A stretch of 64,000 nt of DNA from Ailanthus altissimus (Eukaryota; Streptophyta; Magnoliopsida; Sapindales; Simaroubaceae). Within the stretch, counting starts at the first letter, position 1; each line of letters begins with the position of its first letter. The notes below the pieces were generated by a model, which was not told the origin of the DNA, did no database searches, and was given only the letters and a program-made list of their open reading frames with translations. Made by a program: the position numbers and the translations under genes. Below, piece after piece: positions 36,901 through 48,021 of the stretch. The DNA is taken from assembly GCA_946807835.1 (NCBI GenBank), contig OX327699.1, positions 5,139,001 to 5,203,000 on the forward strand, written 5' to 3'.

Positions 36901-39000
36901 TCCAATGTCTGCATATCCAACTACTACTATTTTCAAGAAGAATCTGCAGTCAGCTACTTTTGAGGCCACAATAAGACTAAGCTTCAACAACAACATCTTC
37001 AATATTAAGCATAATGAAGCCCACTTCATCATTAAGCATATTTGTTTCATTCAACCAAACACCACCTTGAATCTTCAGGGAAATAATTTAAGATAGTTAC
37101 AATTATGTATTAAATAATCTGTCCAACGTAGATCAACAAATCATACAATCAGTCAGATGAATAATTGGCAGCCACAGAGCAAGTGCCACTACACATATAT
37201 GTAATAGCACGATAATCTTAAAAGAGAATGCATGGACAATAGCTAGGTCCTCACTGCATACAACTCCATTAGAAAACAGAACACCATAGAATGGTCCCTA
37301 AAAGTATAATATGCAAAGAAGAGCACTTACGGCAGGACGCCAACAAGATTTCCAACCAAACCAGAATAGAGACCCTTGAAATTAATTTTTCCTCCACCAC
37401 GAGCTGCCTAACAAGGAATCAATACACAGTTGAACTTTATTTAAGAACAAAAATTATCATGAGTTCCAGCAAATGTTACAGATTTCTATATTCCATTGCC
37501 CCATCAAATGACTGTAAGATTATACTGGACTGAGCATCTGAGCTTGATAGAAAGAAACAAAATTTCAGCACCACAGTTTTGTATTCATAAATAAGAGGAA
37601 CTCAATATTAATTTGTGCACTTAAGATGGAATATCCTTTCAGAAGATTTTTCATTAACTTTTTTTTACTTATTGATATTATGATCAAGAGAAAACCCAGA
37701 AGATGACACCTCACTCTTTTCTAACAGAAGCCAATTCAAACACAGTGATGGATGAGTTTTTTTTTTCCTTAAAAGGGCATGAAACCCAGTAACATTCTAG
37801 TGGCAACAGAAATGCGGCAGAGAGATAGTAATGCAGGAGAGGATGTCACTACTGGTCAAACTGTTTCACAGGTTCCATGCTAGCAACTCTAGCCAATATG
37901 ATAAAGCAAAATATTATGCCAGTGTCTAACTGCTATTATTTAAGCACTCAAAAGTAAATTTTATAGAATTAATATCATGGATGTAGCTCTTTTATCTTTA
38001 TGTTAATGTTTGGTTAAGTGATCCTAGATAACTCTATATATAGAAAATAAAGGCAACGGATGAGTAAAAAATATAGTTTGAGCAATTGCCTACCTGAAGT
38101 CTAGTTTTGATAGTATCAATTGGGTATAAAGCTGCTTCAACAACAACACCAGCGGTACCTCCAGCTATAGCACAATCTGTGAAAGTTAGAAGAAATAGTT
38201 AGAGCCACTGGATGTAAGCAAGCTAACATTTTGATTAAAGGTAACATGAATTTCACACCAAAATTAAAGGTCTAGTAGTGTCTTCAATGATAAGGTCATA
38301 GAACTTGAACAAAAAATTAAAAAGATGAACACAAGACATTGAAATAAGACAGTTTCCTATATAGCAGAAAACTCATCAAGCTTTTGCCGACATAAAAGTC
38401 ATTTCTATACTCAGAGCAACATTATCAAATGAATATGACCAAACGAACTTAGCTCAACTATTAGTTGTTTCCGTGACTTGATTAACCAGCACATTCACAA
38501 TTTAGATCATCAAATTTCTAAATTAAGTCATATAACATACCTAATAGAACATGAAAGAAGTCAAAAGGCTTATTTTCTCCAACGCTAACAGATGCAAAAG
38601 CCAGCTTTGGTTCATTTATTGGACTCCAGAACTTGCTCTTTAACGCCAATTCATCTGTAAGATCAAAATTATAGAACGTTTATGCTGAGAGTATATAAAT
38701 CAAAGAAATGGAGAAAATTGAAATGTATATAAATACAGTATCACAGTCTTTGCATTAGATGTTTAATGCTGCATAAGAACACCAATTTTCAAATCAATAA
38801 CAGGAGGAAAAAATATATATGAAAATTTTTTTTGATCAAGCTCAAACGATTTCGATTCAAATTATATATAAATATGAGGCAAGGCTGAAAATAATAGTTT
38901 CATTTCATTTCATTTCACTTCACCAATTTTACAGTAAAAGAACAGAATATAGAATCAGAAAATTACCAGAAGAATTTGTCAGACTGCTGCTCGCATTCAT
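30925..39000 (-). CDS. SAMC: S-adenosylmethionine carrier, mitochondrial carrier family (12 exons)
   Basis: Membrane transporter that exchanges S-adenosylmethionine for S-adenosylhomocysteine across plastid and/or mitochondrial inner membranes. Minus-strand exons: 39000-38967, 38654-38541, 38176-38094, 37407-37331, 36607-36517, 36033-35980, 35905-35810, 35583-35494, 32503-32452, 31503-31442, 31343-31263, 31053-30925. Phases sum to 320 residues plus TAG; the Arabidopsis SAM carrier is about 325. The three carrier signatures are YPIDTIKTRLQ (about 67), VPTEVIKQRMQ (about 148) and TPLDVIKTRLM (about 239), one per repeat, each followed by an aromatic/Gly block (KGLYSG, KGLYAGY, FKGMGPRILWIG). The wording GENKPFDFF, AGGTAGVVVEAALYP and FLLRDLPFDAIQFCIYE points to the SAM carrier rather than other carriers. 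The N-terminus before the first helix is short, so organelle targeting is uncertain. Intron 8 is unusually long (about 3 kb) and full of MITEs. Confidence 0.94.
32080..32330 (-). mobile_element. SINE-like dispersed sequence in SAM carrier intron 9
   Basis: Read on the minus strand the segment contains GCCTGCCTCTCTGCAAAAGG and a GC-richer body (CCTCCCCTTCCTGGGAGGGG) unlike the surrounding intron. GCCTCTCTGCAAA-GGGG wording is typical of the Au family of plant SINEs, but the usual A and B boxes and tail are not clear. It could equally be another dispersed repeat. Confidence 0.25.
33180..33330. mobile_element. Hairpin MITE copy 1 in SAM carrier intron 8
   Basis: The core at about 33186-33241 is a perfect inverted repeat with 27-base arms and a two-base loop (centre GTCCAGCACTGGAC). 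It is followed by CTTTTACAAAAAGTCCACCA, ACTTTATTGGAAAAAGCGGA and TATGAACGTCTGCACC, wording that recurs in the later copies. Non-coding; the boundaries are approximate. Confidence 0.6.
34634..34743. mobile_element. Foldback element, about 110 bp, in SAM carrier intron 8
   Basis: The left arm CCAAACAAGTATTTTGCATT and the right arm (other strand) CCAAACATGTATTATACATT continue into a shared TTTTGTTCTTGAAAAA. This gives about 36-base arms with few mismatches around a loop of under 40 bases that contains AATGACC and GTCATT as an inner pair. It is a different family from the GTCCAGCACTGGAC hairpins. Non-coding. Confidence 0.65.
34980..35130. mobile_element. Hairpin MITE copy 2 (diverged) in SAM carrier intron 8
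   Basis: The segment carries GTGGATGTCCGCATCTTATT, an AAAGTTCAGCATTGGACTTT core, TTTTTACAAAGAAGTCAAGT, GCTGGACTTTAGTTTAAAAA and GGATATCTGCACCTGAG in the same order as copies 1 and 3. The hairpin arms are more decayed here. Confidence 0.5.
35153..35315. mobile_element. Hairpin MITE copy 3, best-preserved ends, in SAM carrier intron 8
   Basis: The element starts TTTTCAGGTCCGAACGTGTG and ends AACGTCTAGACCTGAAAA. Read inward from both sides, the ends share TTTTCAGGTC and GACGTTC-like wording, giving terminal inverted repeats of about 20 bases. The interior has a strong hairpin around AACTAAAGTCCAATGCTGGA and its complement at about 35198-35236. It defines the family seen in copies 1 and 2. Confidence 0.65.
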
Positions 39001-39200
39001 CGTTATTCTTGAAGGATTTATCAAGATCGGGTTCACTAATCACCTTAATGAGCTGCGAAATTGAAATAAATTTGTTATTTAATGTATAGATTTAAAAGAA
39101 ATTAAGCAACGCAATATGAAGATTATATGTTAATACTTGCATTTTACTCGAAAATTTTGGGCTTTCTTGGAATTGGTAGAGAGATCAAATCAACTCCACT
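39001..39200 (-). promoter_or_regulatory. SAM carrier 5' UTR region with probable intron
   Basis: On the minus strand an acceptor (TTTCGCAG ending at 39053) precedes the ATG by 52 bases. A possible donor (CGAGTAAAATG) lies at about 39146. A weak TATA-like word, GAATATAAGAC, lies at about 39221-39231. These suggest a short first exon near 39.15-39.19 kb and a roughly 95-base leader intron, but no coding frame tests it. Confidence 0.35.
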
Positions 39201-39539
39201 GAGGTTTTTCGAAGGTTTTGTCTTATATTCAAATGCTGCCACGTGCTGTATTTGATTATGAAATGACTAGATTACCCATGTTCAAAGAATTGAAGATTAG
39301 GAGTTCATTGATTTCTTTTTTTTTTCTTTTTCTTTTAAAAAAATGGAAAATATACATAATTATAATATAAATTATAAATTAAATGGAAATATACATTTTT
39401 ATATTATAAATTAAAAATTTTATATCTGAATTTTGAATTAATATTTAATTACTTATATACTTTTTTTTGTATTTTATTTATGATTAAATTAAAAATTGTG
39501 AATTGAATAAGTGCATGCAATTATTTGATGATGATACTG

Positions 39540-39767
39540 TTTGGGATGGGTATGGAAATTCGAGATTGTGATGGCTGGGTCAGTTTTGCTTTTGACCATT
39601 TATCGTGGTCGGGTCTATTTTACTTTTGCTATGATCATTATTGATAATTTTTCCTCTCTTATTGCAGAATCATTAAACTTTATTTTATAGTATTTCACGT
39701 TGTTAAAAAAGTGTTGCACGATGATAAGTAATAAGGTTATAACAAAGTAATGAATTGAAAGTTAAGG
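39540..39767 (+). pseudogene. LINE RNase H relic, 5' half
   Basis: In one frame the segment reads GMGMEIRDCDGWVSFAF. After decay it continues as SLIAESLNFIL in another frame. GVGVVIRDxxG and AESLALR-type blocks open the RNase H domain at the C-terminus of plant non-LTR retrotransposons. The matching 3' half of such a domain lies beyond the copia element at 45494, so this element probably predates and was split by that insertion. Stops and shifts make it non-functional. Confidence 0.55.
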
Positions 39768-40366
39768 TGTACTTAATAATGTCTTTAAATTATTTTTATT
39801 TTTATAATTAATAATAATTAAAGTGTATTTGAGTTAAATAATAATTAAAGTGTATTTGAGTTAAAAGGTAGGATAATATTTAATAATTTATTAGAGAATA
39901 TAAATGTGCACATTAAATATATTCTCTTTGCACAATAAATATATATTTACGAAAATGATTGATAAGAGAGAATTTAGATCAAAGTATGAGAAAAGAAGTT
40001 AATTGTAACAATTTAAGTGTGCATGTAGTATTTATAGAGTTCAAGTGTCTCTTCAAAGAGACACAACGTCTTTTTGAAAGGATACACCATTTGGAATGGA
40101 TAGGTGACTCTTTAGAGAATCACAATTCGCAATACCTAAGCCTAGCAGCTATGTTTGGTTTAGCGTCGCGACGTCTAATCCAGTGATTGGGGCACCGCAG
40201 CGCCCAGTCCAATGACTGGGGCACCGTAGTGCCTATTTTCAGCGCCCAAGCCTTTTATGGTTTAAACGCTTCCCCTTTATTCTCTATTCTCTTCTCGGCT
40301 CTTTTTCTCTACTTCAATGCTTGATTTTACATTTGTTTATTTGAAATACACTCTTAAACTCTAACA
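39768..40366 (-). repeat. 3' LTR of the decayed copia element
   Basis: This direct copy of 44924-45493 begins on the minus strand with TGTTAGAGTTTAAGAGTG. It contains an internal two-copy repeat of about 27 bases near 40175-40235 (TCCAGTGATTGGGGCACCGC then TCCAATGACTGGGGCACCGT). The partner LTR lacks about 24 bases just after the opening TGTTA. Confidence 0.8.
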
Positions 40367-40959
40367 ATTCTCAACATATTTCAAATATACTAATGTAAAT
40401 CAAATCAACTACATATCAAAATAGAATTTAACTTATATGTATTGGTGCTCTTCTAAACTATGAATTAATCTATTAATTAAGTAACTGTATTTCACAGGAA
40501 CTAGTGAAACTAAGTTTCTATCAACTTTTATTCCTTAAAATATAAAATAAAGGGTTAAATGATCAAGTTAAACTCTATAGTACTTGTCCATGTTCGCGGT
40601 TTGGCATTATTAATGGTTGTGTGCATTTTTGGCTTCATGAGTGCTTCAGAGAAGTCTGCCTAGTTCTTATAGGAACTGACCCAATTCCACACTCATTTAA
40701 GTGACACTATAAAGTATGTCCTGCAGGTTTAACACACCACCCTATAAAAGGATTACGGAGTTCAGTAAGAGACTAACTCACCCTTTTAATGCAAATACAC
40801 TAATTCGCTGTAAGGAGGGACTCACATAAACAATCAATATTATAACAAGACAACGAGTGACTTGTTCTTACCCTTACGGACCTACTTTAATGGGATCTCC
40901 AATCACATAAGTAGGGTTACCATCACTCTTATCTCATGCTCTAAGCAGAAGTCTCATCT

Positions 40960-43560
40960 TCATTGACGTATATTTTACTAATCTCCTATTTAGTGGCTTT
41001 GTCAAATGATCGACCAAGTTCATCTCTGACATCACATAATCTAGACTCATCACCCCGATTTTATTAGCTGCTTTATGATACTATGTCGTAGATGAATATA
41101 TCTATTTTTTTATTATTATAAATCTTACTCTTTGCTCTAGCAATCATTGCTAGGCAATCACAACTTATAAAAATTGTAGTAGGAGAGTGAGTACTAATGA
41201 AAAGATTACTTATGAGTGTCCTTAACCACTCAACTTCAAAGCAAGATTTTTCTAAGACTATCAATTTTATTTTCATGATAGATCATGCCATACAAATCTA
41301 TTTAATGAATTTTTAACATATAACTCATTCACCCAAGGTCAAGACATATCCACTTGTAGACTTGACTTTATTGTATTCAAATATTCAATTGGCATCACTA
41401 TAACCTTCAATCATAGGTTGTGATCTACCATGTGAAAGTGTATAACTTTTAATGCTTATAAAATATTTTGTAACTTTTTCTAAGGCACTCCAATGCTCTT
41501 TTCCTGAATTTTGAATATACCTACTCAATCTCTATATAGTATATGATATATCAGGCCTAGTAGTATTCATTAAGTACATGAGACTACTAATGATTTGGGC
41601 ATAATGATTCTAATTTTCATTATGTTCTATATTCTTTCAAAGTTTAACACTAGTATTTATGGTGTTGTCACTGGTTTACATGCTGTGTACTCAAACCTCT
41701 CAAGAAACTTATCTACATAATGCTTTTGTAATAAAGTAAGATCATTAGAAGTTCTCATAATCTTTACCCCATATATTACATTAGCTTCTCCCAAATCTTT
41801 CATATCAAATATATTTGATAAAAATTTCTTAGTCTTAATTATTACTTCCATATTAGGATTGAATATAAGCATGTCATCTACATAATAGACATATGATGAT
41901 ATATTTATTAGCATCAAAATTTTTATAGTACACACACTTATCGGAATCATTCAACATAAAATTTTTTATGGTACACACACTTATCATAATCATTTATCAT
42001 AAAACCATTTAATACTAAAGCATTGTCAAACTTCTTATGTCGCTGTTTTGATGCTTGTTTAAAGCTATACAAAGACTTGACCAACTTACATATTTTATAT
42101 ACTGTACCAATACCAACACAACCTCCGATTATTCCATATAAATTTTCTCTTTTAATCATCATTTAGAAATGCCATCTTTACATTCATTTGGTGTATAAAT
42201 AAATCATATATTACAACCAATGCAATCAATATTCTAATGGTTGTAATTATAGTTACAAGAGCATAAGTATCAAAGTAATCTAAGTCTTTCTTTTGAGCGA
42301 ACCATTTAGCAACCAATCTCACCTTATACTTCTCAATAGTTCCATTAACCCTCATATTCTTTTTAAAGATCCATTTACAACCAATGGGCTTGAAACCCAT
42401 AGATAAATCAATTAATTTCCATACATGATTACTCATGATTAAGTAGATTTCACCATTAATTGACCCCCCTCCATAAGTCTTAGGGTCTTTTTTTATAAGA
42501 AAATCATGGAAATTATTATCAAAACTAGTGGTCTTCATCATTCTTTTGTTTCTTCTAAGTTCATTATTAGAATTTTTTGAAGGATCTATATTAACCTTTA
42601 TATGAGTAATACTTTTATCTACTTCGGTTTTCTTTGAAAAAATAGACTCAAAGAACTCTGCATTTTTAGATTTTATTATGTTGTTTGCATCAAATAACCC
42701 CATGGTATCCTCTAATACCAAGTATATATATGCAGACTATTTTGAGTATAACTTATGAATATACAATCAATTGTCTTAGGTCTTATCTTTTTCCTTTTAA
42801 GATCAGGAAAAAGAACCTTTACAAAACACCCCCACACTTTGAGGTATGAAAGATTATAAGCATAACCTTTCCATAACTTATAGGGTGTTATTTTCGTTTT
42901 CTTATAGAGAATTCTATTTTGTATATGGCAAGCAGTCAAAATTGGTTCCCTTTCACAAATTCATAAGTGACTCAGAATTAATCAACATATAATTCAATAT
43001 TTCTTTTAAAATTCTATTTTTCCTTTTAACCACCTCATTAGATTCAGGTGAATAGGTGGTGTAACTTCATATATAATTTTATTGTCTTCAAAATAGAAAC
43101 TAAACAAGTTAGATGCATACTCTCATCCTCTATTAGTTTTTAATCTCTCAATTTTTTTACCAAGTTGATTTTTCAACTTTTTGTTTGTAGATTAAAAACT
43201 TATCATATAACTTATATTTATTTCTTAACAAATGTACCTAAGCATATTTTGAAAAATCATCTATAAAAATTATGTAAAATCTTTTTTCTTTTTCTAATCA
43301 AAATATCCTGAAGATCACATAGGTCACTATAAATTAAATTAAGTAATTTGGTTTCTCTAAAAGTTATAGGTTTATAACATTTTTTTACTAGACTTTTTCT
43401 CTACACACACATCACATTGATGCATTTAATCTAAACTCATGTTAGACAATAAACCAACTATTTTTATCTTTCTTATATAAAGATAATTCAAGTGACCTAA
43501 TTTATCATGCCACAAATTAAAAAGCTCAACAATATAAATTGAAGAAACATCTTTATTCAT
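40960..43560 (-). pseudogene. Copia pol remnant (integrase, reverse transcriptase, RNase H)
   Basis: Broken pol polyprotein of the decayed copia element. Integrase traces include EYASNLFSFYFEDNKIIYE (about 43.1 kb) and TPYKLWKGYAYNLSYLKVWG (about 42.85 kb). Reverse transcriptase traces include WKLIDLSMGFKPIGCKWIFK, QMNVKMAFLND, and the catalytic YVDD block YYVDDMLIFNP near 41.88 kb, followed by DMKDLGEANVIYGVKI. RNase H wording SCFEVEWLRTLISNL lies near 41.22 kb. Frames change several times and stops interrupt it, so no functional protein can be made. Confidence 0.8.
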
Positions 43561-43782
43561 AGGAACATCAAGTACATTCAGTTTGAACAATTCATTGGAA
43601 GAATATCAATTTCTAATGAATGTTCTACCTTTGGTCATTACAACTTTATCTCATTCAAATGAAACTTTTACATTTGATTTTCCTAGCATAAACACAGAAA
43701 TAAAATTGTATTTAATATTGGGAACATAGAGAACATTATTAAGTACAAGAGACTTTCTAGAATTAAGTTTAAGGATAGCCTT

Positions 43783-44831
43783 TCATTTTTCTATCACCGG
43801 TGCAGAATGGGAATCACTAAGATATACTTGCTCATCTTCATCACTCATAGAAACATACTCTTTAAAAGCACTCTTGTCTCTATATATGTGTTTTATGGCT
43901 TCAAAGTTAATCACCTGCTCTTTGTTGCTACTTGCCACTATGTTTATTTGTGAAAAAACTATTGCAGCAATAATATCTTCCCCCTTAACCAAATTAGCCT
44001 TAGGAGTTTTGTTGTTTCCTTTCTTATTTCTATGCTTACACTGATATGGAAAATGATTTCCCTTTTCAAAAGTATAACATTTACCCTTCTTCTTAAATGA
44101 GGTCTTTTTTTTTTAAAGTGAGTATTGCTTGTGGAATCTTGATGTTTCCTATCATAATTATCACCGTGAACTAAATTGGCCTTAGAAACCAATTCTTTGG
44201 CCTTTTTAAAGTTCTCCTATTGGCAATTCTTTTCTTCTATTTTAATGTGCACAATTGAATCTTTCAACGTTAAATTCTTCCTTTTATGTTTGTTATTTTT
44301 CTTATAATTTTTTCATGATTCAGAAAACTTTTCAATTAAGCAACCAACTATAAAAGGTTTAAGGAGAACTATATATTTTTTTTCAAGTCATTTAGTAAAA
44401 GATGAAATTCTTGAATCTGTGTTGTGACCTCATTTTTTTCAGTTATTTTAAAGTTTAAAAAATTTGCTACAACATACTTTTAGCCACCAGTATCTTCTAT
44501 AACATTTTTTTTTCTTAAACCGTGCCTACAATTCATATGCATATTTATATGTGAAATATACATCATTTAACATATTTTATAATATGTGTAGAATTGTGTT
44601 ATGGCATACCTTATTTGCTTTACTCCACTTAGAGAACTCCTCTTTATAGTTTTTTGCAGTAGTCTCTGGAGGAAGAATGGTAAGATATTCGACTAGACCC
44701 ATGACGTCTAATGTATTAAATACTCGGTCTTGCCATCTCTTGAAGTGCTTCCCATTGAAAAGTGAGATTTTCATTGCCTCTAATAGTGACTTGGCCAGAG
44801 CCAATAGCAATGAATCGGTTGTAGTATCCAT
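43783..44831 (-). pseudogene. Copia gag remnant with a damaged zinc knuckle
   Basis: The N-terminal gag part starts MDTTTDSLLLALAKSLLEAM and continues LFNGKHFKRWQDRVFNTLDV, matching the usual capsid block of copia elements. Further on (about 44036-44092) is a zinc-knuckle-like stretch CYTFEKGNHFPYQCKH, in which the second cysteine of C-x2-C-x4-H-x4-C is replaced by phenylalanine. At least one frameshift separates the pieces. Confidence 0.75.
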
Positions 44832-44923
44832 ATATATATAGAATTAGTTTAAGATTGTTGTTAAAAATATGTGCTATATGGGGATAGTAACAAGAATACA
44901 ACAAGCATTAAATGGGAAGTCAA

Positions 44924-45493
44924 TGAGTGCTTAGCACTATTCTTAAACTATTTTTATCTTCACAATTAATAATAATCAAGGTGCACTTGGGTTAGAAGGT
45001 AGGATAGTTTCAAGATTCAATGACTTATTAGAGAATATAAAGGTGTACACCAAATTTATTTTCCTTGGACAATAAGTGTGTACTTATGAAAGTGGTTGAT
45101 AAGAGAGAATTTAGATCAAAGTGTGAGAAGAGAAGTTAATTGTTATGATTCAAGTGTGCTTGTAATATTTATAGAGCTCAAGTGTCTTTCTAAGGAGACA
45201 CAACACCTCTTTAAAATATTACATCATTTGAAAGGAGTAGGTAACTCTTTGGAGAGTTAGAAGTGCTACGACGTCCAACAACTATGTTAGACACTAACTT
45301 GACTGAACGCTGTGGCGTCCAGTCCAAAGACTAGAGTGCCATGGCATCCAATCCAGTGATTAGGGCGCTGCGGCGCCCATTTTCAGCCCCATAGCGCCGA
45401 AGTCTCCTACAGCTTAAATGCTTTTCTTTTATCCTCTTTTCTTTTCTCGACTTTTTCTCTTTACTTTACTGTATGACTTTACATTTGTTAACA
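44924..45493 (-). repeat. 5' LTR of the decayed copia element
   Basis: This is the direct copy of 39768-40366. On the minus strand it opens TGTTAACAAATGTAAAG; compared with the other LTR, about 24 bases are missing right after TGTTA. No tRNA-Met primer-binding word (TGGTATCAGAGC) was found at its inner edge. Confidence 0.75.
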
Positions 45494-45795
45494 TTTCAGT
45501 AGCCTTAGAAAATAACTACTCTATGAATATCATTGAGCTTGATTGCCTTAACATTGTTCGAGCTATTAATAAGCAGTCCTTTTTAAGAGTAGAGGAAAAT
45601 GTTTTGGCTTCTATGATTCATTAGTTAGATGATACAAAGAATGCTTTGTGCAATTATATTAGTCATAGTAGAAATACAATGACTCATTTATTGGCAAGAT
45701 ATAGTGTCTGTAACAATATTGACTCAGTGCGGATAAATTCTATGCTTCGTATGTTAAGTCAATATATTTTTGCTGATTTTCAATATGAATAGTAA
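45494..45795 (+). pseudogene. LINE RNase H relic, 3' half
   Basis: The translation reads VALENNYSMNIIELDCLNIV then RAINKQ. After a stop it continues LDDTKNALCNYI, SRNTMTHLLARYSVCNN and so on to a final stop. IxxExDCLNxVRAIN and HxLAR..a are the second half of the RNase H domain that ends plant LINE polyproteins. It begins exactly at the outer edge of the copia LTR, so the LTR cuts the domain. Confidence 0.65.
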
Positions 45796-46418
45796 TTCGC
45801 ATTCATCTTTAAAAAAAAATTAATTGATGATATTAAAATAGAATCACATAATATACGCAATGATTTTTTTTTAAGAAATAGTATAATCAATTCAAAAAAA
45901 CCAATATAATAAATTTATTTAATGGAACCGATGAAAATATAGGATAATATCTTTTTTTTTTGTTTCAAATCAATTTTTTAAGATATGATGGCACATAACA
46001 ATAGAGAGAGATTAAATAAAAAAAAAATTACTTTATACTAAAAACATGATAAAACTTTAACTTTTTACAAATATAACCTATAGATAGTTTATGTTAATGT
46101 TTGTTCAAATCCTAATTATTTTTTTATATATTATACAAAATTTAATTTACAGAAGGAGAACAATTGTAACATATAAGTGTAAAAAAATAAAATAAAATAA
46201 AACATGGAAACTTATTAATGAGAATTATAAATATAGTAAATTAGATTTATATTCAAAATTATAATTATATAAAAATATTTATTGTCTTGCTGTATGAGGT
46301 TGCTGCTCTGCAAAAGTTTTGGCTTCGTCCATGATTAAGCTACTTCTCTATTAGTTAAGAAATTACCCTATGCGCAGGATAAAAAACCATTGTATTGTAA
46401 CTTCATGCTTCATTGATA
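45796..46418. other. AT-rich spacer
   Basis: This A/T-rich DNA separates two LINE relics. No open frame, inverted repeat or recognisable element was seen apart from A and T runs. Confidence 0.6.
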
Positions 46419-46443
46419 CATATATATATATATATATATATAT
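46419..46443. repeat. TA microsatellite
   Basis: Uninterrupted alternation of T and A for about 24 bases. Its position directly beyond the 3' end of a minus-strand LINE fragment suggests it derives from the element's tail. Confidence 0.85.
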
Positions 46444-47110
46444 TAAAGAAAGATGTTAGATGTATATTTATGTTATTTCAAAAAGTCAATATAGATATGA
46501 TGAGTTAAGAGACACGACATCAAATGCGTCATGTACATTATTACTAAGTGCAAACTTAGCCAAAAAGTGAGCTACAATATTACCATTTTGACAAACAAAA
46601 GAATAAAATACATCCTCTATATCTTTTAATAGATGAAAAATAGAAGGAGAATATCACTCTTAACTCCCGAAAATAAGCCTCTTATTAATTGCATGAATAG
46701 TATTGGGGCAATCTGACTCAACAATATTAAAAGAGATCCCACTAGCAATAGCAATAGCAATAGACACAAACATAGTAGAGACTCGAGCATTCGACCGCAA
46801 AACAGAGAAAAAGTGCCAACCAATGTTTTTGCAAAAGCAAGCAAAACTACTCCATCGGAATCGCAAACCACTATCCCAAGACCAACCAACTTCCTTTGAT
46901 GATTAACAGCATCAATGTTAATTTTTTGTTGTCCAAGGCGTGGCGCAGATCAACACTGAAAAAGTTTGAGAGGAGATTACCGCAGACAAAACCTCGGGCA
47001 GCTCGAGATTGTGCGATGCCGCTGCAACTTGGAAGCTGTGATTTCGGGGACTTAACAGGCTCGTGCAGGACTCGAATTCATAAAGAAAGAACCCCTAATA
47101 ATCAATAATA
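46444..47110 (-). pseudogene. 5'-truncated LINE fragment (RNase H end)
   Basis: On the minus strand the reading is PRLGQQKINIDAV, then LVGLGIVVCDSDGVVLLAFA, then ARVSTMFVSIAIAIASGISF, NIVESDCPNTIHAINKR and VAHFLAKFALSNN before a stop. This is the C-terminal RNase H domain of a non-LTR retrotransposon with frameshifts. A (TA)n tract at 46419-46443 lies just beyond the 3' end and may be its tail. Only about 0.65 kb remains, typical of 5'-truncated LINE insertions. Confidence 0.7.
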
Positions 47111-47172
47111 CACCTCACATCAGTATAAGTATCCTGAAATTTTAGGACGTCCAACATCCCCATAAAAGTATG

Positions 47173-47958
47173 CACTACAAAAAATTTGACTTTTAGTCAC
47201 AAAAAATATAATTATGAATTTTTTTGTGGCCTACAATGATAATCAACAACGAAAATTTTGTTCATGACAATAAGTTAGTATATTTAGCCACGAAATATCA
47301 TTTTGTAGCATAATGTGTCACATTTAACAACGAAATGAAATTTTGTGGTCAAATACACATATTTTTAGTAATAAATAAGATTTTATAGTAAAATGAGTTG
47401 ATATTTAAAAATTATAATTCGTAGTTAAAAAGTATTACATTTGACCACAAAATAAAACTTTGTGGTTAATTATCAAAATATTTAGTCACAAATAATAATT
47501 TCATGACTAAATTTAGTAGTTTTTAATTACGAAGTTTGAATTTGTAACTAATATAGTAATATTTAGCTATGAAATATTAATTCGTAACCAAAAGTAGTTT
47601 TATTTAGCCACAACTATTTAATTCATAGCCAACAAATTTTATCTCTAATTTTTTTATTTTTTACCAAAATTTTCACTTACTACAAAACTATTAGCCAAGA
47701 AAATTGCATAGCTAAATGTATTTAGCCACTAATATTTAGTAGCTAATACATTGGTTGCAAAAAACTTTTAAATTAGAAATATAATAATCATAAATGTAAT
47801 TGACTTAAAATTGGCAATTGTAATTTAGTTGTATATAATTTTAATTTTAATTATAATATTATATAATAATTGAAATTAAGATCTAAATTGAAAATGTAAT
47901 AATAATAAATTAGAATTAAAATCATAATTATAATTAAAATTAAAAATATAACTATAAT
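47173..47958. mobile_element. CACTA-starting repeat module 1
   Basis: The module begins CACTACAAAAAATTTGACTT. It carries dense short repeats in both orientations of the type TTAGCCACGAA / TTTGTGGCTAAA, spaced every 40-60 bases to about 47770. It then shifts into A/T text with ATATAATAATCATAAATGTA wording like the satellite array at 54.5-56.1 kb. CACTACAA plus subterminal repeats is the hallmark of CACTA (En/Spm) transposon ends. No opposite terminal repeat (TTGTAGTG) and no transposase were found. Confidence 0.55.
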
Positions 47959-48021
47959 CACTACAAGATTTGAGACTAAATATAGTGACATTTTTATTTT
48001 TTATATAAAGGTCAAATTTCA

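Larger units (their letters stand above)
39768..45493 (-). mobile_element. Decayed Ty1/copia LTR retrotransposon, about 5.7 kb
   Basis: The two ends, about 39768-40366 and 44924-45493, are direct copies of each other by eye, with many substitutions and indels (shared words include GATAAGAGAGAATTTAGATC and AGTTCAAGTGTCTCTTC-like text). Internal coding remnants run gag to pol on the minus strand, so the 5' LTR is on the right. On the minus strand the LTR opens TGTTA and closes ACA/TCA. The order gag, integrase, reverse transcriptase, RNase H places it in Ty1/copia. Heavy decay of both LTRs and frames implies an old insertion. A clean target duplication was not found. Confidence 0.85.

Noticed and set aside
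36655..37096. Overlapping 77-93-codon frames on both strands between SAM carrier exons
   Set aside because: They lie inside intron 4 of a well-supported gene and show no conserved motifs.
39768..45493. Five-base target duplication for the old copia element
   Set aside because: The bases next to the two LTR ends (TAAGG and TTTCA) do not match, and shifting the boundary by a few bases does not produce a duplication.
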